Shown here: positions 17,394 to 28,886 of the stretch, piece after piece
Layout of the letters: each line of letters opens with the position of its first letter
Position numbering within the stretch: the first letter of the stretch is position 1
Source of the DNA: Betaproteobacteria bacterium
Lineage (GTDB): Bacteria > Pseudomonadota > Gammaproteobacteria > Burkholderiales > Rhodocyclaceae
NCBI GenBank assembly: GCA_020621865.1
Contig: JAHRYW010000007.1
Location: forward strand, 1 to 64,000
Length of the DNA stretch: 64,000 bases
Direction of reading: 5' to 3'
Program-made: the position numbers and the translations under genes
The notes under the pieces: model-generated
The model's database searches: none
Seen by the model: the letters and a program-made list of their open reading frames with translations, nothing else
Told to the model about the DNA's origin: nothing

Positions 17394-19193
17394 ATGCGTA
17401 CCCATTATTGCGGACAACTCAACGCCGCCCTCGACGGGCAGATCGTCACCCTGTGCGGCTGGGCCCACCGCCGCCGCGACCACGGTGGCGTCATCTTCAT
17501 CGACCTGCGCGACCGCGAAGGCCTGGCCCAAGTCGTCTGCGACCCCGATCGCGCCGAGACCTTCAAGATTGCCGAATCCGTCCGCAACGAATTCTGCCTG
17601 AAGATCACCGGCAAGGTCCGTCCGCGCCCGGCCGGCACCACCAATGCCAACCTTGCCTCTGGCGAGATTGAGATCCTCTGCCACGAAATCGAAGTGCTGA
17701 ACGCCTCGGTTACGCCGCCGTTCCAGCTCGACGAGGAAAATCTCTCCGAGAACGTCCGCCTGACCCACCGCGTCATCGACCTGCGCCGGCCACAGATGCA
17801 GAACAACCTGATGCTGCGCTACAAGACGGCGCGCGCCTTCCGTCGCTTCCTCGACGACAACGGCTTCATTGACATCGAAACGCCGATGCTGACCAAGTCG
17901 ACGCCGGAAGGCGCCCGCGACTACCTCGTGCCGTCGCGCGTCCATCCCGGCCAGTTCTTCGCCCTGCCGCAGTCGCCGCAGTTGTTCAAGCAGCTGCTGA
18001 TGGTTGCCGGCTATGACCGCTATTACCAGATCGTCAAGTGCTTCCGCGACGAGGACCTGCGCGCCGACCGCCAGCCGGAATTCACCCAGGTCGATATCGA
18101 GACCTCGTTCATGAGCGAGGCCGAAATCACCGCGCTGATGGAAAAATTGATCCGTACTGTGTTCAAGGAAGCGATCGACGTCGATCTGCCGGAATTTCCG
18201 CGCATGACCTACGCCGAAGCCATGCACCGCTTCGGTTCCGACAAGCCAGACCTGCGCGTCACGCTGGAACTGACCGAAGTCACCGACGCCTTCAAGGATG
18301 TCGCCTTCAAGGTCTTCGCCGGTGTCGCCAATAGCGAAGGCGGTCGCATTGCCGCCATGCGCATCCCGGGCGGCGCCACGCTGACCCGTGGCGAGATCGA
18401 CGCCTACACCCAGTTCGTCGGCATCTACGGCGCCAAGGGCCTGGCCTACATCAAGGTCAATGACGTCACCCAGATCAACGAGACCGGCCTCCAGTCGCCG
18501 ATCGTCAAGAACCTCTCCGAAGCCTCGCTGAAGGCCGTCATCGAGCGCACCGGCGCCCAGTCCGGCGACCTGATCTTCTTCGGCGCCGACAAGGCCAAGA
18601 TCGTCAACGATGCCCTCGGCGCATTGCGCATCAAGATCGGCCACGAAAAGGGCTTCGTCACCGGCGCCAAGTGGGCGCCGCTGTGGGTCATCGACTTCCC
18701 GATGTTCGAGTACGACGACGAATCCAAGCGCTGGACCGCCTGCCACCACCCGTTCACCAGCCCGAAGGACGAGCATCTCGACCTGCTGACCAGCGATCCG
18801 GGCAAGTGCCTGGCCAAGGCCTACGACCTGGCCCTGAACGGCTGGGAACTGGGCGGCGGTTCGGTGCGTATCCACCGTTCGGATGTACAGGAAAAGGTGT
18901 TCACCGCGCTGAATATCGGCCCGGAAGAGCAGCAGCTCAAGTTCGGCTTCCTGCTCGACGCGCTGAAGTATGGCGCTCCGCCGCACGGCGGCCTGGCTTT
19001 CGGCCTCGACCGCATCGTCACGATGATGACCGGCGCCGAGTCGATCCGCGACGTGATTGCCTTCCCGAAGACCCAGCGCGCCCAGTGCCTGCTGACCGAC
19101 GCCCCGTCGGCGGTCGACGAGAAGCAACTGCGCGAACTGCACGTCCGCCTGCGCCAGAAGGTCGAAACCCAGGTTGAAGTCAGCCCGAGCTAA
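17394..19193 (+). CDS. aspS: Aspartyl-tRNA synthetase
   Basis: Class II synthetase for tRNA-Asp. 599 residues, full bacterial length, with the N-terminal OB anticodon-binding domain (about 1-110), catalytic domain with [18 protein letters not shown] (motif 2), the bacterial GAD insertion (about 290-420), and motif 3 [14 protein letters not shown]. Betaproteobacteria commonly use a non-discriminating AspRS together with GatCAB; the sequence alone does not settle which type this is. The secreted RNase gene starts seven bases after its stop. Confidence 0.98.
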   Translation: MRTHYCGQLNAALDGQIVTLCGWAHRRRDHGGVIFIDLRDREGLAQVVCDPDRAETFKIAESVRNEFCLKITGKVRPRPAGTTNANLASGEIEILCHEIEVLNASVTPPFQLDEENLSENVRLTHRVIDLRRPQMQNNLMLRYKTARAFRRFLDDNGFIDIETPMLTKSTPEGARDYLVPSRVHPGQFFALPQSPQLFKQLLMVAGYDRYYQIVKCFRDEDLRADRQPEFTQVDIETSFMSEAEITALMEKLIRTVFKEAIDVDLPEFPRMTYAEAMHRFGSDKPDLRVTLELTEVTDAFKDVAFKVFAGVANSEGGRIAAMRIPGGATLTRGEIDAYTQFVGIYGAKGLAYIKVNDVTQINETGLQSPIVKNLSEASLKAVIERTGAQSGDLIFFGADKAKIVNDALGALRIKIGHEKGFVTGAKWAPLWVIDFPMFEYDDESKRWTACHHPFTSPKDEHLDLLTSDPGKCLAKAYDLALNGWELGGGSVRIHRSDVQEKVFTALNIGPEEQQLKFGFLLDALKYGAPPHGGLAFGLDRIVTMMTGAESIRDVIAFPKTQRAQCLLTDAPSAVDEKQLRELHVRLRQKVETQVEVSPS

Positions 19194-19199
19194 ACGCTG

Positions 19200-19598
19200 A
19201 TGCAAGTCTGTCTGCGCTTCCTGATCGTCGCCTGGCTGGCGATCGGAAGCGCCTTCGGCTTCAGCACCGACCGGAATGCTATCCCCCAAGGGGACTTCCT
19301 TCGGGGCGCGGTCGAGCCGATTTTTTTGGCAAATCTGCCACCCGAAGCCCGGCAGACATTGGCGCTGATCAAGGCTGGCGGTCCCTTTCCTTATGAACGC
19401 GACGGCATCGTTTTCGGCAATTTCGAAAAACGCCTGCCGCTGCAAGCCCGGGGCTATTACCACGAGTACACGGTCAAGACGCCGTGGCGGCGGGATCGCG
19501 GCCCACGCCGGATCATCGCAGGCCAACGCAACGAGTATTACTACACCGACGATCATTACCGGACTTTCCGGCGCATCGTGGAACAGGATGTACGATGA
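19200..19598 (+). CDS. Secreted barnase-like guanyl ribonuclease
   Basis: 132 residues with a signal peptide (about 1-21, MQVCLRFLIVAWLAIGSAFG). The mature part matches the microbial RNase N1/T1 (barnase) family: ALIKAGGPFPYERDG, then FGNFEKRLP. Expected catalytic residues are E89 in YHEYTV, an arginine in RGPRRI (103/104) and H119 in TDDHYRTF. It should cleave RNA after G, outside the cytoplasm or in the periplasm. Its stop overlaps the ATG of a barstar-like inhibitor gene, the classic toxin-inhibitor arrangement. Confidence 0.9.
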   Translation: MQVCLRFLIVAWLAIGSAFGFSTDRNAIPQGDFLRGAVEPIFLANLPPEARQTLALIKAGGPFPYERDGIVFGNFEKRLPLQARGYYHEYTVKTPWRRDRGPRRIIAGQRNEYYYTDDHYRTFRRIVEQDVR

Positions 19599-20023
19599 GC
19601 GATAAGTCGCTTAAGGATGCCGCTCTCTCCGGCCTCTACCATTTGTCGCCACCCCGCCTCGCCACAGTCGAAACGAGCGCCGAGCGGATGCGTTTCTGCC
19701 TGATCAAGGCGGACATCACCCAACAGACATCCATAGAAAGCGCGCTCTCCCAACTGGGCAGTGCCTTCCAGTTTCCGATCTGGTACGGTGCCAATTTCGA
19801 TGCGCTGTACGACTGCCTGTGCGACCCGGACTGGCAACCGGCCAAGGGGCATGTGCTGATCATTAACGGCATGGCGCACCTACGGGCAGCCGATCCTGAC
19901 GACTTCGCAACACTGATCGAAGTCTTCCAGGCAGTGGCCGAAGCCCGGCGCGAACGCCAGGCACCCTTCTGGATACTGATCGATACCCCGGCCCGGGGCA
20001 TCCCTACCTTTCCCGAGGCATGA
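19595..20023 (+). CDS. Barstar-like ribonuclease inhibitor
   Basis: 142 residues. The barstar fold blocks the RNase active site in the cytoplasm. The diagnostic segment is FPIWYGANFDALYDCL (about 60-75), corresponding to the inhibitory helix and loop of barstar with its acidic residue, followed by a long C-terminal helix/strand. No signal peptide, as expected for an inhibitor kept inside the cell. The ATG at 19595 overlaps the RNase stop, and its own stop overlaps the nudB start, so the three genes are translationally coupled. The N-terminal 30 residues are longer than in classical barstar. Confidence 0.88.
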   Translation: MSDKSLKDAALSGLYHLSPPRLATVETSAERMRFCLIKADITQQTSIESALSQLGSAFQFPIWYGANFDALYDCLCDPDWQPAKGHVLIINGMAHLRAADPDDFATLIEVFQAVAEARRERQAPFWILIDTPARGIPTFPEA

Positions 20024-20472
20024 CCCTGCCCAAACAGCCCGTCTCGGTGCTGGTCGTCATCCACACCCCGGCGCTGGACGTGCTGCTTCTTGAACGCGCC
20101 GCCCATCCCGGCTTCTGGCAGTCGGTAACCGGTAGCCGCGAAGACGACGAAGCCCTGATCGATACCGCGCGCCGGGAAGTCCTTGAGGAAACCGGCATCG
20201 ATGCCCCTCTGACGGCTTTCTCCAATTGGTCACTTAGCAACCGCTTCGAAATATTCAGCGAATGGCGGCACCGCTACGCCCCCGGCGTCACCCACAACGT
20301 CGAACACGTCTTCAGCCTGTGCGTTGCCGGCCCGATCGAAATCACCACCGCACCGGCCGAGCACCGCGACTGGCAATGGCTGGCCTGGCGCGATGCCGCC
20401 GAACGTTGCTTCTCCTGGACCAATCGCGATGCCATCCTGATACTGCCTGAGCAGATCCGATCGGGGTCTTGA
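20020..20472 (+). CDS. nudB: Dihydroneopterin triphosphate diphosphatase
   Basis: Nudix hydrolase that removes pyrophosphate from dihydroneopterin triphosphate in folate synthesis. 150 residues. Nudix box: GSREDDEALIDTARREVLEE followed by TG. The NudB signature WQSVTGSRE and the late HNVEHVFSL and EHRDWQWLAW segments distinguish it from MutT. The start overlaps the barstar stop (ATGA). folA and thyA, other folate-related genes, lie 32 kb away. Confidence 0.93.
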   Translation: MTLPKQPVSVLVVIHTPALDVLLLERAAHPGFWQSVTGSREDDEALIDTARREVLEETGIDAPLTAFSNWSLSNRFEIFSEWRHRYAPGVTHNVEHVFSLCVAGPIEITTAPAEHRDWQWLAWRDAAERCFSWTNRDAILILPEQIRSGS

Positions 20473-20532
20473 AACGGCCGAAACCCCTCCTATATTGGGA
20501 TCAGGAAAGTTTGATCAACCAAGGAGGTAATC

Positions 20533-21922
<1,390 letters not shown>

Positions 21923-21940
21923 GCAACGCGCAACGCAACA

Positions 21941-21963
21941 AAGCCCGCCTTGGCGGGCTTTTT
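21941..21963 (+). terminator. Terminator after argB
   Basis: Perfect stem AAGCCCGCC/GGCGGGCTT with a two-base TT loop, followed by TTT. It lies 18 bases past argB and 26 bases before the HAD gene start. Confidence 0.85.
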
Positions 21964-21985
21964 CAATGGCAACCCCGGTATCGCG

Positions 21986-22648
21986 ATGAAAAACCCAGTC
22001 TGGCTGTTCGATCTCGACAACACCCTGCACAACGCCAGCCCGCACATCTTTCCGCACATCAACCGGGCGATGCGCCAATACATCGAACGCCATCTCGGCG
22101 TCGACGAGCACGAAGCCACCCGCATCCGCCAGGACTACTGGGAGCGCTATGGCGCCACGCTGCTCGGCTTGATGCGCCACCACGAAACCGACCCCCGGCA
22201 CTTTCTCCAAGAAACGCACCAGTTTCCCGACCTTGCCCGAATGGTCGTTTTCGAAAAACCGCTGCTGCACACCCTGCGCCGGCTGCCCGGACGCAAGATA
22301 ATTTTCTCCAATGCCCCGCGCCACTACACCGATGCCGTGCTCGGCATCACTGGCCTGGACGCCTGTTTCGACGCCATCTACTCGGTCGAGAATGTCCGTT
22401 TCCAGCCCAAGCCGATGCTCGCCGGCTTCCGCGCCCTGCTCCGCGCCGAGCGCCTCGACCCGCGCCGCTGCATCATGGTCGAGGACAGCCTGATCAACCT
22501 GGTCACCGCCAAAAAGCTCGGCATGAAGACCGTGTGGGTGAGTGCTGGCTTACGCCAATCGCCTTTTGTTGACGTTAAAATCCGCTCGGCAACACAACTC
22601 TCAAAATGCTACGGTCGATTGCAAATTTCGGCCAAAAATCAAATCTGA
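21986..22648 (+). CDS. HAD-family hydrolase, pyrimidine 5'-nucleotidase type
   Basis: 220 residues. Haloacid-dehalogenase phosphatase of the group including yeast Sdt1. The nucleophile motif is FDLDNTLHN (D9 and D11), motif II is in IIFSNAPRHYT, the lysine is in RFQPKPML and the acidic motif is in CIMVEDSLINL. Probable substrate is a pyrimidine nucleoside monophosphate, known only by homology. The last 20 or so codons (after VSAGLRQSPF) are unlike the family and contain a minus-strand copy of the repeated element. The stop lies 13 bases before slmA, suggesting co-transcription. Confidence 0.9.
   Translation: MKNPVWLFDLDNTLHNASPHIFPHINRAMRQYIERHLGVDEHEATRIRQDYWERYGATLLGLMRHHETDPRHFLQETHQFPDLARMVVFEKPLLHTLRRLPGRKIIFSNAPRHYTDAVLGITGLDACFDAIYSVENVRFQPKPMLAGFRALLRAERLDPRRCIMVEDSLINLVTAKKLGMKTVWVSAGLRQSPFVDVKIRSATQLSKCYGRLQISAKNQI
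22605..22615 (-). repeat. ACCGTAGCATT element, copy 2
   Basis: Exact core on the minus strand, with AAATTT about 9-14 bases upstream (22624-22629 on the plus strand). It lies in the non-conserved C-terminal tail of the HAD gene, 47 bases before slmA. It is the only exact copy in this orientation. Confidence 0.85.
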
Positions 22649-22661
22649 GGAGGGGACACCG

Positions 22662-23270
22662 ATGGCGACAAAACCGGGCGAACGCCGCCTGCAAATCCTG
22701 CAGACACTGGCCGAAATGCTGGAAACCCCGAAAGGGGAAAAGATCACCACCGCCGCGCTGGCCGGCAAGCTGGACTGCTCCGAAGCGGCGCTCTACCGCC
22801 ACTTCGCCAGCAAGGCGCAGATGTTCGAAGGGCTGATCGAATTCATCGAACAAAGCCTGTTCAGCGTGATCAACCAGATCACCTCGGAAGAAAGCGAAGG
22901 CTTCAAGCAGATCGAGCTGATCATCGGCCTGCTACTCCGCTTCGCCCAGAAAAACCGCGGCATGACCCGAGTCCTGATCGGCGATGCGCTGGTCAATGAA
23001 AACGAACGCCTGCAAACCCGCATCAATGCGCTGCTCGACAAGGTCGAGGCGGCCATGAAGCAAGCCCTGCGCATCGCCGCCACGCAGGAAAATCTCAAAC
23101 CCGACGCCGATTTTGGCGCCCTGGCCAACCTGCTGCGCTGCTACGTCGTCGGCCGCTGGGAACAATATGCGCGCAGCGGCTTCACGCGCGAACCGCTGAC
23201 CCAATGGCCACAGCAATGGCCCATGCTCTACTTCGCCTGCCTGTCGCAATCCGGCGCGCCGGGCGCGTAA
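22662..23270 (+). CDS. slmA: Nucleoid occlusion factor SlmA (TetR family)
   Basis: DNA-bound inhibitor of FtsZ ring formation over the nucleoid. 202 residues from MATKPGERRLQILQTLAEML, preceded by GGAGGGG. The N-terminal helix-turn-helix (about 28-55) reads KITTAALAGKLDCSEAALYR followed by HFASKAQMF, closely resembling E. coli SlmA (VSEAALYRHFPSKTRMF). The helical C-terminal domain has RLQTRINALLDKVEA. It is not the usual dut-slmA-pyrE context. A generic TetR regulator is the alternative, but the match is specific. Confidence 0.92.
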   Translation: MATKPGERRLQILQTLAEMLETPKGEKITTAALAGKLDCSEAALYRHFASKAQMFEGLIEFIEQSLFSVINQITSEESEGFKQIELIIGLLLRFAQKNRGMTRVLIGDALVNENERLQTRINALLDKVEAAMKQALRIAATQENLKPDADFGALANLLRCYVVGRWEQYARSGFTREPLTQWPQQWPMLYFACLSQSGAPGA

Positions 23271-23275
23271 AAAAC

Positions 23276-23299
23276 AAAGGGCGGCCAAGGCCGCCCTTT
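23276..23299 (-). terminator. Terminator between slmA and hemB
   Basis: Perfect 11-bp stem AAAGGGCGGCC/GGCCGCCCTTT with a two-base loop. The T run (GTTTTTT) follows on the minus strand, so it mainly terminates hemB; the stem may also serve the convergent slmA. Confidence 0.85.
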
Positions 23300-23317
23300 C
23301 GCTTCCCAAAGCCTCAA

Positions 23318-24325
<1,008 letters not shown>

Positions 24326-24455
24326 TCAACCTCGTTCAACTGAATACAAAAAATTTTAAATCCGGGAGGAACTAACCGCCTTGACCCGCGTCACAGACTG
24401 CAGATGGCACGCGCTGTCTCCCGCTTCACCTCCCTGAGCGGGTGCCTTGACTACG

Positions 24456-25118
24456 TTAGGGCATTTTGGCCCCCGGACCCCCCTTATCCGGGGGCCCTTT
24501 GTTTTCCTTCGGCTTGATTTCGATCTCCAGCCATTTGGCGAGCACTCGCTCCGCCTCCTCGACTCCGGTCTTCTTCAGGCTCGAAAAGAGCTGGACCGAA
24601 TAAAGCTCGGCATCGCCCCAGGTCGCCACTTCCGCCTTGACCGAACGCAAGGCCTTGGTCTGCTCCTGCCGACTCAACTTGTCAGCCTTCGACAGCAGGA
24701 TGTGGATCGGCCGGCCCGTCGGCCGGAACCAGTCGATCAGCCGCAGGTCGAGGTCGGTCATCGGGCGCCGGATATCCATGATGACAACCAGCCCGGCCAA
24801 CTGCTCGCGCTTGTTCAGATAGGGCCCGATCAGCCCTTCCCACTGCGAGCGAATCGCCTCCGGGGCCTTGGCATAGCCGTAACCCGGCAGGTCAACAAAA
24901 TACTTGCCGGCGGCCAGCGTGAAATAGTTCAAATGCTGCGTCCGGCCCGGCGTCTTGCTGACGTAGGCCAGCCGGACGCGTCCGGCCAGCGTATTGATGG
25001 TGGAAGACTTACCGGCATTGGAGCGTCCGGCGAAGGCGACTTCGCGGACGGAATCCTGCGGCATATCGCGAAGATTGGCGACGGTGGTTAAAAAAACCGC
25101 CTGTTGGAACAGAGGCAT
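24456..25118 (-). CDS. engB: Ribosome biogenesis GTPase EngB (YihA/YsxC)
   Basis: Essential GTPase for large-subunit assembly. 220 residues. G1 is [12 protein letters not shown] (about 30-41), G3 is [10 protein letters not shown]4 is LSKADKL. The C-terminal tail after LEIEIKP is Pro/Gly/Lys-rich, and its codons form a strong GC hairpin (GGCCCCCGGA/TCCGGGGGCC) without a minus-strand T run. It is divergent from the cytochrome c4 gene, an arrangement common in proteobacteria. Confidence 0.96.
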   Translation of the reverse strand: MPLFQQAVFLTTVANLRDMPQDSVREVAFAGRSNAGKSSTINTLAGRVRLAYVSKTPGRTQHLNYFTLAAGKYFVDLPGYGYAKAPEAIRSQWEGLIGPYLNKREQLAGLVVIMDIRRPMTDLDLRLIDWFRPTGRPIHILLSKADKLSRQEQTKALRSVKAEVATWGDAELYSVQLFSSLKKTGVEEAERVLAKWLEIEIKPKENKGPPDKGGPGAKMP

Positions 25119-25226
25119 AAAAAACTCGGAAGACCCGCCAAGAGGGCAGGGAAGTATTATAGAATAACAGGTTTGTAACCTCCGTTCCGGCCATAGCGCC
25201 TATCAAACGCGCACTAGGAGTTCGAA

Positions 25227-25862
25227 ATGATCCGTACAGCGGCAATGGCAATCCTTTTTGCCACCAGTTTCATCACCCACGCTTCCGAAGAAGCCAAGGC
25301 AAAGGCCGATCCTGCCAAGGGCAAGGTCATCGCCGAAACCGTTTGTGTCGCCTGCCATGGCGCCGACGGCAACAGCCCCGCCGCCACGAACCCGCACCTG
25401 GCCGGTCAAGTCGAAGAGTACATCTACAAGCAACTGAGCAACTTCAAGCCGGTTGGCGACAAGCCCGCCGCCCGCAACAACCCGATCATGGGCGGCATGG
25501 CTGCCCCGCTGTCCGACGAGGACATGAAGAACGTTGCCGCCTGGTTTGCCAGCCAGAAACTGAAGCCGTCTGCCGCCAAGGATGAGAAGCAGCTGGCATT
25601 GGGCCAAAAGATCTGGCGCCAGGGCGACTTCAAGAAGGGCATCCCGGCCTGTGCCGGCTGCCACGGCCCGGCTGGTGCCGGCCTGCCCGCCCAGTACCCC
25701 CGTCTGGCTGGCCAGTATGCTGAATACACCGAGACCCAGCTGAAGGCCTTCCGCGTCGAAGAGCGCGCCAACGACCCGGAAAAGATGATGCGCACGATCG
25801 CCGCCAAATTGTCCGACGTCGAGATCAAGGCTGTCGCAGAATACGCCGCCGGCCTGCGCTGA
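25227..25862 (+). CDS. Dihaem cytochrome c4
   Basis: 211 residues with a signal peptide (MIRTAAMAILFATSFITHA). Two cytochrome c domains, each with a haem motif: CVACH near residue 42 and CAGCH near 145. Axial methionines are likely in IMGGMAAPLSDEDM and in EKMMRTIAAKLSD. c4 cytochromes are periplasmic electron donors to terminal oxidases or nitrogen-oxide reductases. It is transcribed alone, with a terminator at 25878-25903. Confidence 0.93.
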   Translation: MIRTAAMAILFATSFITHASEEAKAKADPAKGKVIAETVCVACHGADGNSPAATNPHLAGQVEEYIYKQLSNFKPVGDKPAARNNPIMGGMAAPLSDEDMKNVAAWFASQKLKPSAAKDEKQLALGQKIWRQGDFKKGIPACAGCHGPAGAGLPAQYPRLAGQYAEYTETQLKAFRVEERANDPEKMMRTIAAKLSDVEIKAVAEYAAGLR

Positions 25863-25877
25863 TCGGCGCATTGCTCA

Positions 25878-25903
25878 AAAAAGGCAGCTTCGGCTGCCTT
25901 TTT
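25878..25903 (+). terminator. Terminator after the cytochrome c4 gene
   Basis: Perfect stem AAAAAGGCAGC/GCTGCCTTTTT with a UUCG tetraloop, followed by TGTTTTT. It lies 15 bases past the stop codon. Confidence 0.9.
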
Positions 25904-25980
25904 GTTTTTATGCCGCTTGGCAGCCTTCGACGAGGAGACTAGACTGAGCGCACCACTTCCCAACGGAGAAGGATAAGAAC

Positions 25981-26412
25981 ATGAAAACGCTCAAGCAACT
26001 TCTGGCCGGCCGTAGCCGCCCACTGGCCATCGTGGCCCCCAACGACACTGTCTATCATGCGCTGACCGTCATGGCGCAACACGAAGTCGGCGCACTGCTG
26101 GTCATGGATGGCGAACAACTGGTCGGCATTTTTTCGGAACGCGACTACGCCCGCAAGATCATTCTCCAGGGCAAGACCTCCAAGGAAACGCTGGTGCGTG
26201 AAATCATGAGCGACCGGGTGGCCTACGTTACCCCGGCCTCGTCGCTGCAGGAGTGCATGGCCCTGATGACCGAAAAGCGCTTCCGCCACCTGCCTGTGCT
26301 CGACGACGATGGCAGCGTTATTGGCATGATCTCGATCGGCGACCTGGTCAAGGAAACCATCCGCGAACAACAGTTCCTGATCGACCAACTGGAACGCTAT
26401 ATTGCCGGGTGA
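25981..26412 (+). CDS. Tandem CBS-domain protein
   Basis: 143 residues consisting of two CBS motifs (about 10-60 and 75-130), which bind adenosine nucleotides and act as energy or ligand sensors. Visible hallmarks are VALLVMDGEQLVGIFSERDY-like and HLPVLDDDGSVIGMISIGDL repeats. No catalytic domain is attached, so it probably works through a partner. Ribosome site AAGGA precedes the ATG. The next gene, an HDOD protein, begins two bases after its stop, making a two-gene signalling unit. Confidence 0.9.
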   Translation: MKTLKQLLAGRSRPLAIVAPNDTVYHALTVMAQHEVGALLVMDGEQLVGIFSERDYARKIILQGKTSKETLVREIMSDRVAYVTPASSLQECMALMTEKRFRHLPVLDDDGSVIGMISIGDLVKETIREQQFLIDQLERYIAG

Positions 26413-26413
26413 C

Positions 26414-27256
26414 ATGACCAACGGCGGCAAAGCCCATTTCCGCATCCTGGAAGATATCGCCCGCGACCTGTCGGGCGACGTCAATTTCCCGACCTGCCTG
26501 GATGCCGCCATCCTCGTCCGCAACACGCTGAAGAACCCGTTCGCCAACCTCCAGCAGGTGGTGCAGGCGATCGGCGTCGAACCGCTGATCTCCAGCAAGT
26601 TGCTGCGCCTGGCCAATTCGGCGGCGATCAACCCCGGCGGCCAGCGGATTGCCGATCTCGGCACCGCCATCGGACGGCTGGGATTCGACATTGTCCGCAC
26701 CACATCGCTGGCCGTCGCCATGGACCAGATGCTGAAATCCCGGCATCTTTCCGGCTATGACGCCATCTCACGCCAAACCTGGGAATACTCCATCCAGGTT
26801 GCCGCCATCGCCCGGGTGCTGGCCCGCCACCTCGGCCGAGTCAATCCGGATCAGGCGATGCTGACCGGCCTGGTGCACAACATCGGCGTCTTCTATCTGA
26901 TGTATCGTGCTGCCGAATATCCCGAATATCGCAATAATGAGCCAGCCATGATCGAACTGCTGATCGGTTGGCACGAGGGCATCGGCGAGAGCCTGCTGCA
27001 CATCCTGGGCGTCCCGGCCCAGATCACCGACGCAGTGCGCGACCAGAACCAGATGCGCAACGTCGAGACGCCGTGCTCACTGGCCGACATCCTCTATTTC
27101 GCGAAACTGCTGGCCGATGGCAAGCCCATGTGGCAACAGGCCTGCTTGAATGGCGATGATGCGGCTGCCGAGGAGGAAAACCGGCAGCGCTATGCCGATC
27201 TGCTGCACGAAGCCGAGGAGGACATCCTCGACCTGCGCGCCGCGTTGTCGACCTGA
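26414..27256 (+). CDS. HDOD-domain signalling protein
   Basis: 280 residues. HDOD domains are HD-related, usually non-hydrolytic, and are found in bacterial signal-transduction and surface-behaviour regulators. The core spans about 20-210: FANLQQVVQAIGVEPLISSK, LLRLANSAAINPG, GRLGFDIVRTTSLAVAM, and the HD-like TGLVHNIGVFYL and WHEGIGESLLHILGVP. The full HD metal site is not intact (HN in place of HD). It follows the CBS gene by one base. Output function unknown. Confidence 0.85.
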   Translation: MTNGGKAHFRILEDIARDLSGDVNFPTCLDAAILVRNTLKNPFANLQQVVQAIGVEPLISSKLLRLANSAAINPGGQRIADLGTAIGRLGFDIVRTTSLAVAMDQMLKSRHLSGYDAISRQTWEYSIQVAAIARVLARHLGRVNPDQAMLTGLVHNIGVFYLMYRAAEYPEYRNNEPAMIELLIGWHEGIGESLLHILGVPAQITDAVRDQNQMRNVETPCSLADILYFAKLLADGKPMWQQACLNGDDAAAEEENRQRYADLLHEAEEDILDLRAALST

Positions 27257-27325
27257 AGTCTTCCGCTTGCCGTCGGCACCACCTGCTTTCGGCGCGCGGA
27301 ACGGGTCCTCGGAACAATTTCTGAC

Positions 27326-27991
27326 ATGAGCTTCAACCCCAACGCCCCCCAACTCGGCTTGATCAAAACGAGCGTCTTCGTGATCTGCCTGCTGCCGTTC
27401 GGCCGCTTGCTGTGGGCTGCCTATACCGGCAACTTCGGCCCCGAGCCGGTCGAATTCGTGCAGCGCTGGACCGGTAGCTGGACCTTCAACCTGCTTCTGG
27501 TCACGCTGTCCGTAACGCCCTTACGCAGCATTGCCGGCCTGCCTTGGCTGTTACGCCTGCGCCGTATGCTCGGCCTATTCTGCTTTTTCTACGCGGCACT
27601 GCACTTGCTGTCTTTTATCGGCTTCGACCATGCCTTCGATATCGATGAGATAGCCAAGGATGTCGTCAAGCGTCCCTTCGTGATCGTCGGCTTTGCCGCT
27701 TTCCTGCTCCTGATTCCGCTGGCCGCGACGTCAAGCAATCGCTCCATTCGAAAGTTGGGCGGCAGGCGGTGGCAGGAACTGCACCGCAACATCTACCTGA
27801 CCAGCATTCTGGCCTGCGTGCATTATTTCTGGCTCGCCAAGACCAGCGCACTGCTTTGGCCGCTGGCCTATTCGGCGGGCGTCGCCTTGCTGCTTGGCTG
27901 GCGAATTCGCGAACGGAAACGCAAGGCGATTCCGGTACCGAAATTCCAGTCAGCCAAACCGCTAAAATTCTTCAGGCAGAAGCCGGACTGA
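27326..27991 (+). CDS. msrQ: Haem-binding membrane subunit MsrQ (YedZ)
   Basis: Six-helix quinol-linked cytochrome b that passes electrons to the periplasmic methionine-sulfoxide reductase MsrP. 221 residues. Family motifs include LLLVTLSVTPLRSIAGLPWLL, RRMLGLFCFFYAALHLLSF with haem-ligand His, and WQELHRNIYLTSILACVHYFW with two more histidines. The usual partner msrP is not next to it; the neighbour upstream is the HDOD gene and downstream is the convergent bioC. Confidence 0.92.
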   Translation: MSFNPNAPQLGLIKTSVFVICLLPFGRLLWAAYTGNFGPEPVEFVQRWTGSWTFNLLLVTLSVTPLRSIAGLPWLLRLRRMLGLFCFFYAALHLLSFIGFDHAFDIDEIAKDVVKRPFVIVGFAAFLLLIPLAATSSNRSIRKLGGRRWQELHRNIYLTSILACVHYFWLAKTSALLWPLAYSAGVALLLGWRIRERKRKAIPVPKFQSAKPLKFFRQKPD

Positions 27992-27992
27992 T

Positions 27993-28886
27993 TCAGCCCT
28001 TGCGCGGCAAGTCGAAACGAACGATGGCGCGACCATCCGGTGTCTGCTTGGGCGCTGCCTTCCAGGCGTGGCCGTAGATGACCTCGAAGGTCGCCGGCAG
28101 ACGGCCGTCGCGACGCAAATTCTCGTAGGCGGTACGGGCGCCGGCCCAGGACTGGCGGCCGGTCAGCCCGTGGCGCCTGGCCTTCATGGCGCAGGATGAA
28201 CCGGCAGCCCGCAACTCGGCCAGCATCGCATCAAAATCGTCGTAGGTCAGGGTGACGACCTCCATGTCCATGACCGGGTCGGCAAAACCGCAACCAACCA
28301 ACATGTCGCCCAGGTCGTGCATGTCGGCAAAATGCTGGGTATGGGCATAGCCGTCGGCAAAGGACGAACGCAATTCCTTCAGGGTATCCGGCCCCAGCGT
28401 CGAAAACATCAGCAGGCCGCCGACCTCCAACGCGCGATGCGCTTCGGCCAGCGCCGGGATCGGATTATCCAGCCAGTGCAGCAGTAGGTTGGACCAGACC
28501 AGGGCGGCCGACCGGTTCTTCAGCGGCAGATTGGCGGCATCGGCGGCCAGGCGCAGCGGCTCGCCAGTGCGCCCGATGCCCAGCCAGCGCTGCCAGCCCG
28601 GGCGCGTCTGGCGACCGTTGGCCAGCATGGCCGGCGAAATATCCAGACCGATCAGTTCGGCTTCGGGATAGCGCGCGGCCAACCCGGCAAAACTGCCCCC
28701 CCGGCTGCAGCCCAGATCGACAATGCGCTTGGGTTGCAGACTGACGTAGTCGAGACGCTCCTGCATCCGGCGGTCGATTTCACGGACCAGGAAATCGCCG
28801 TCGGCGTAGTTCGGTGCGATACGGGAAAAGCGTCGGGCAACATGCTGCCGGTCGACGAAGCCCGTATTCACATTGGCCGCGTTCAA
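27993..28886 (-). CDS. bioC: Malonyl-ACP O-methyltransferase BioC
   Basis: SAM-dependent methylation of malonyl-ACP, which disguises the biotin precursor chain for fatty acid synthesis. 297 residues. SAM-binding loop [17 protein letters not shown] (about 56-72), motif II acidic LIGLDIS, and the BioC-typical [20 protein letters not shown] and [17 protein letters not shown]. It follows bioB with a 4-base overlap, so the two biotin genes are coupled. Confidence 0.93.
   Translation of the reverse strand: MNAANVNTGFVDRQHVARRFSRIAPNYADGDFLVREIDRRMQERLDYVSLQPKRIVDLGCSRGGSFAGLAARYPEAELIGLDISPAMLANGRQTRPGWQRWLGIGRTGEPLRLAADAANLPLKNRSAALVWSNLLLHWLDNPIPALAEAHRALEVGGLLMFSTLGPDTLKELRSSFADGYAHTQHFADMHDLGDMLVGCGFADPVMDMEVVTLTYDDFDAMLAELRAAGSSCAMKARRHGLTGRQSWAGARTAYENLRRDGRLPATFEVIYGHAWKAAPKQTPDGRAIVRFDLPRKG

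Noticed and set aside
17361..19556. A 731-codon open frame antisense to aspS
   Set aside because: High GC content keeps opposite-strand frames open over strongly coding genes. The translation is low-complexity and matches no family, while aspS on the other strand is unmistakable.
24465..24500. Terminator at the end of engB
   Set aside because: The GC-rich hairpin lies inside the coding end and is followed by A, not T, on the engB strand; the T-rich side faces the plus strand, where no gene ends.
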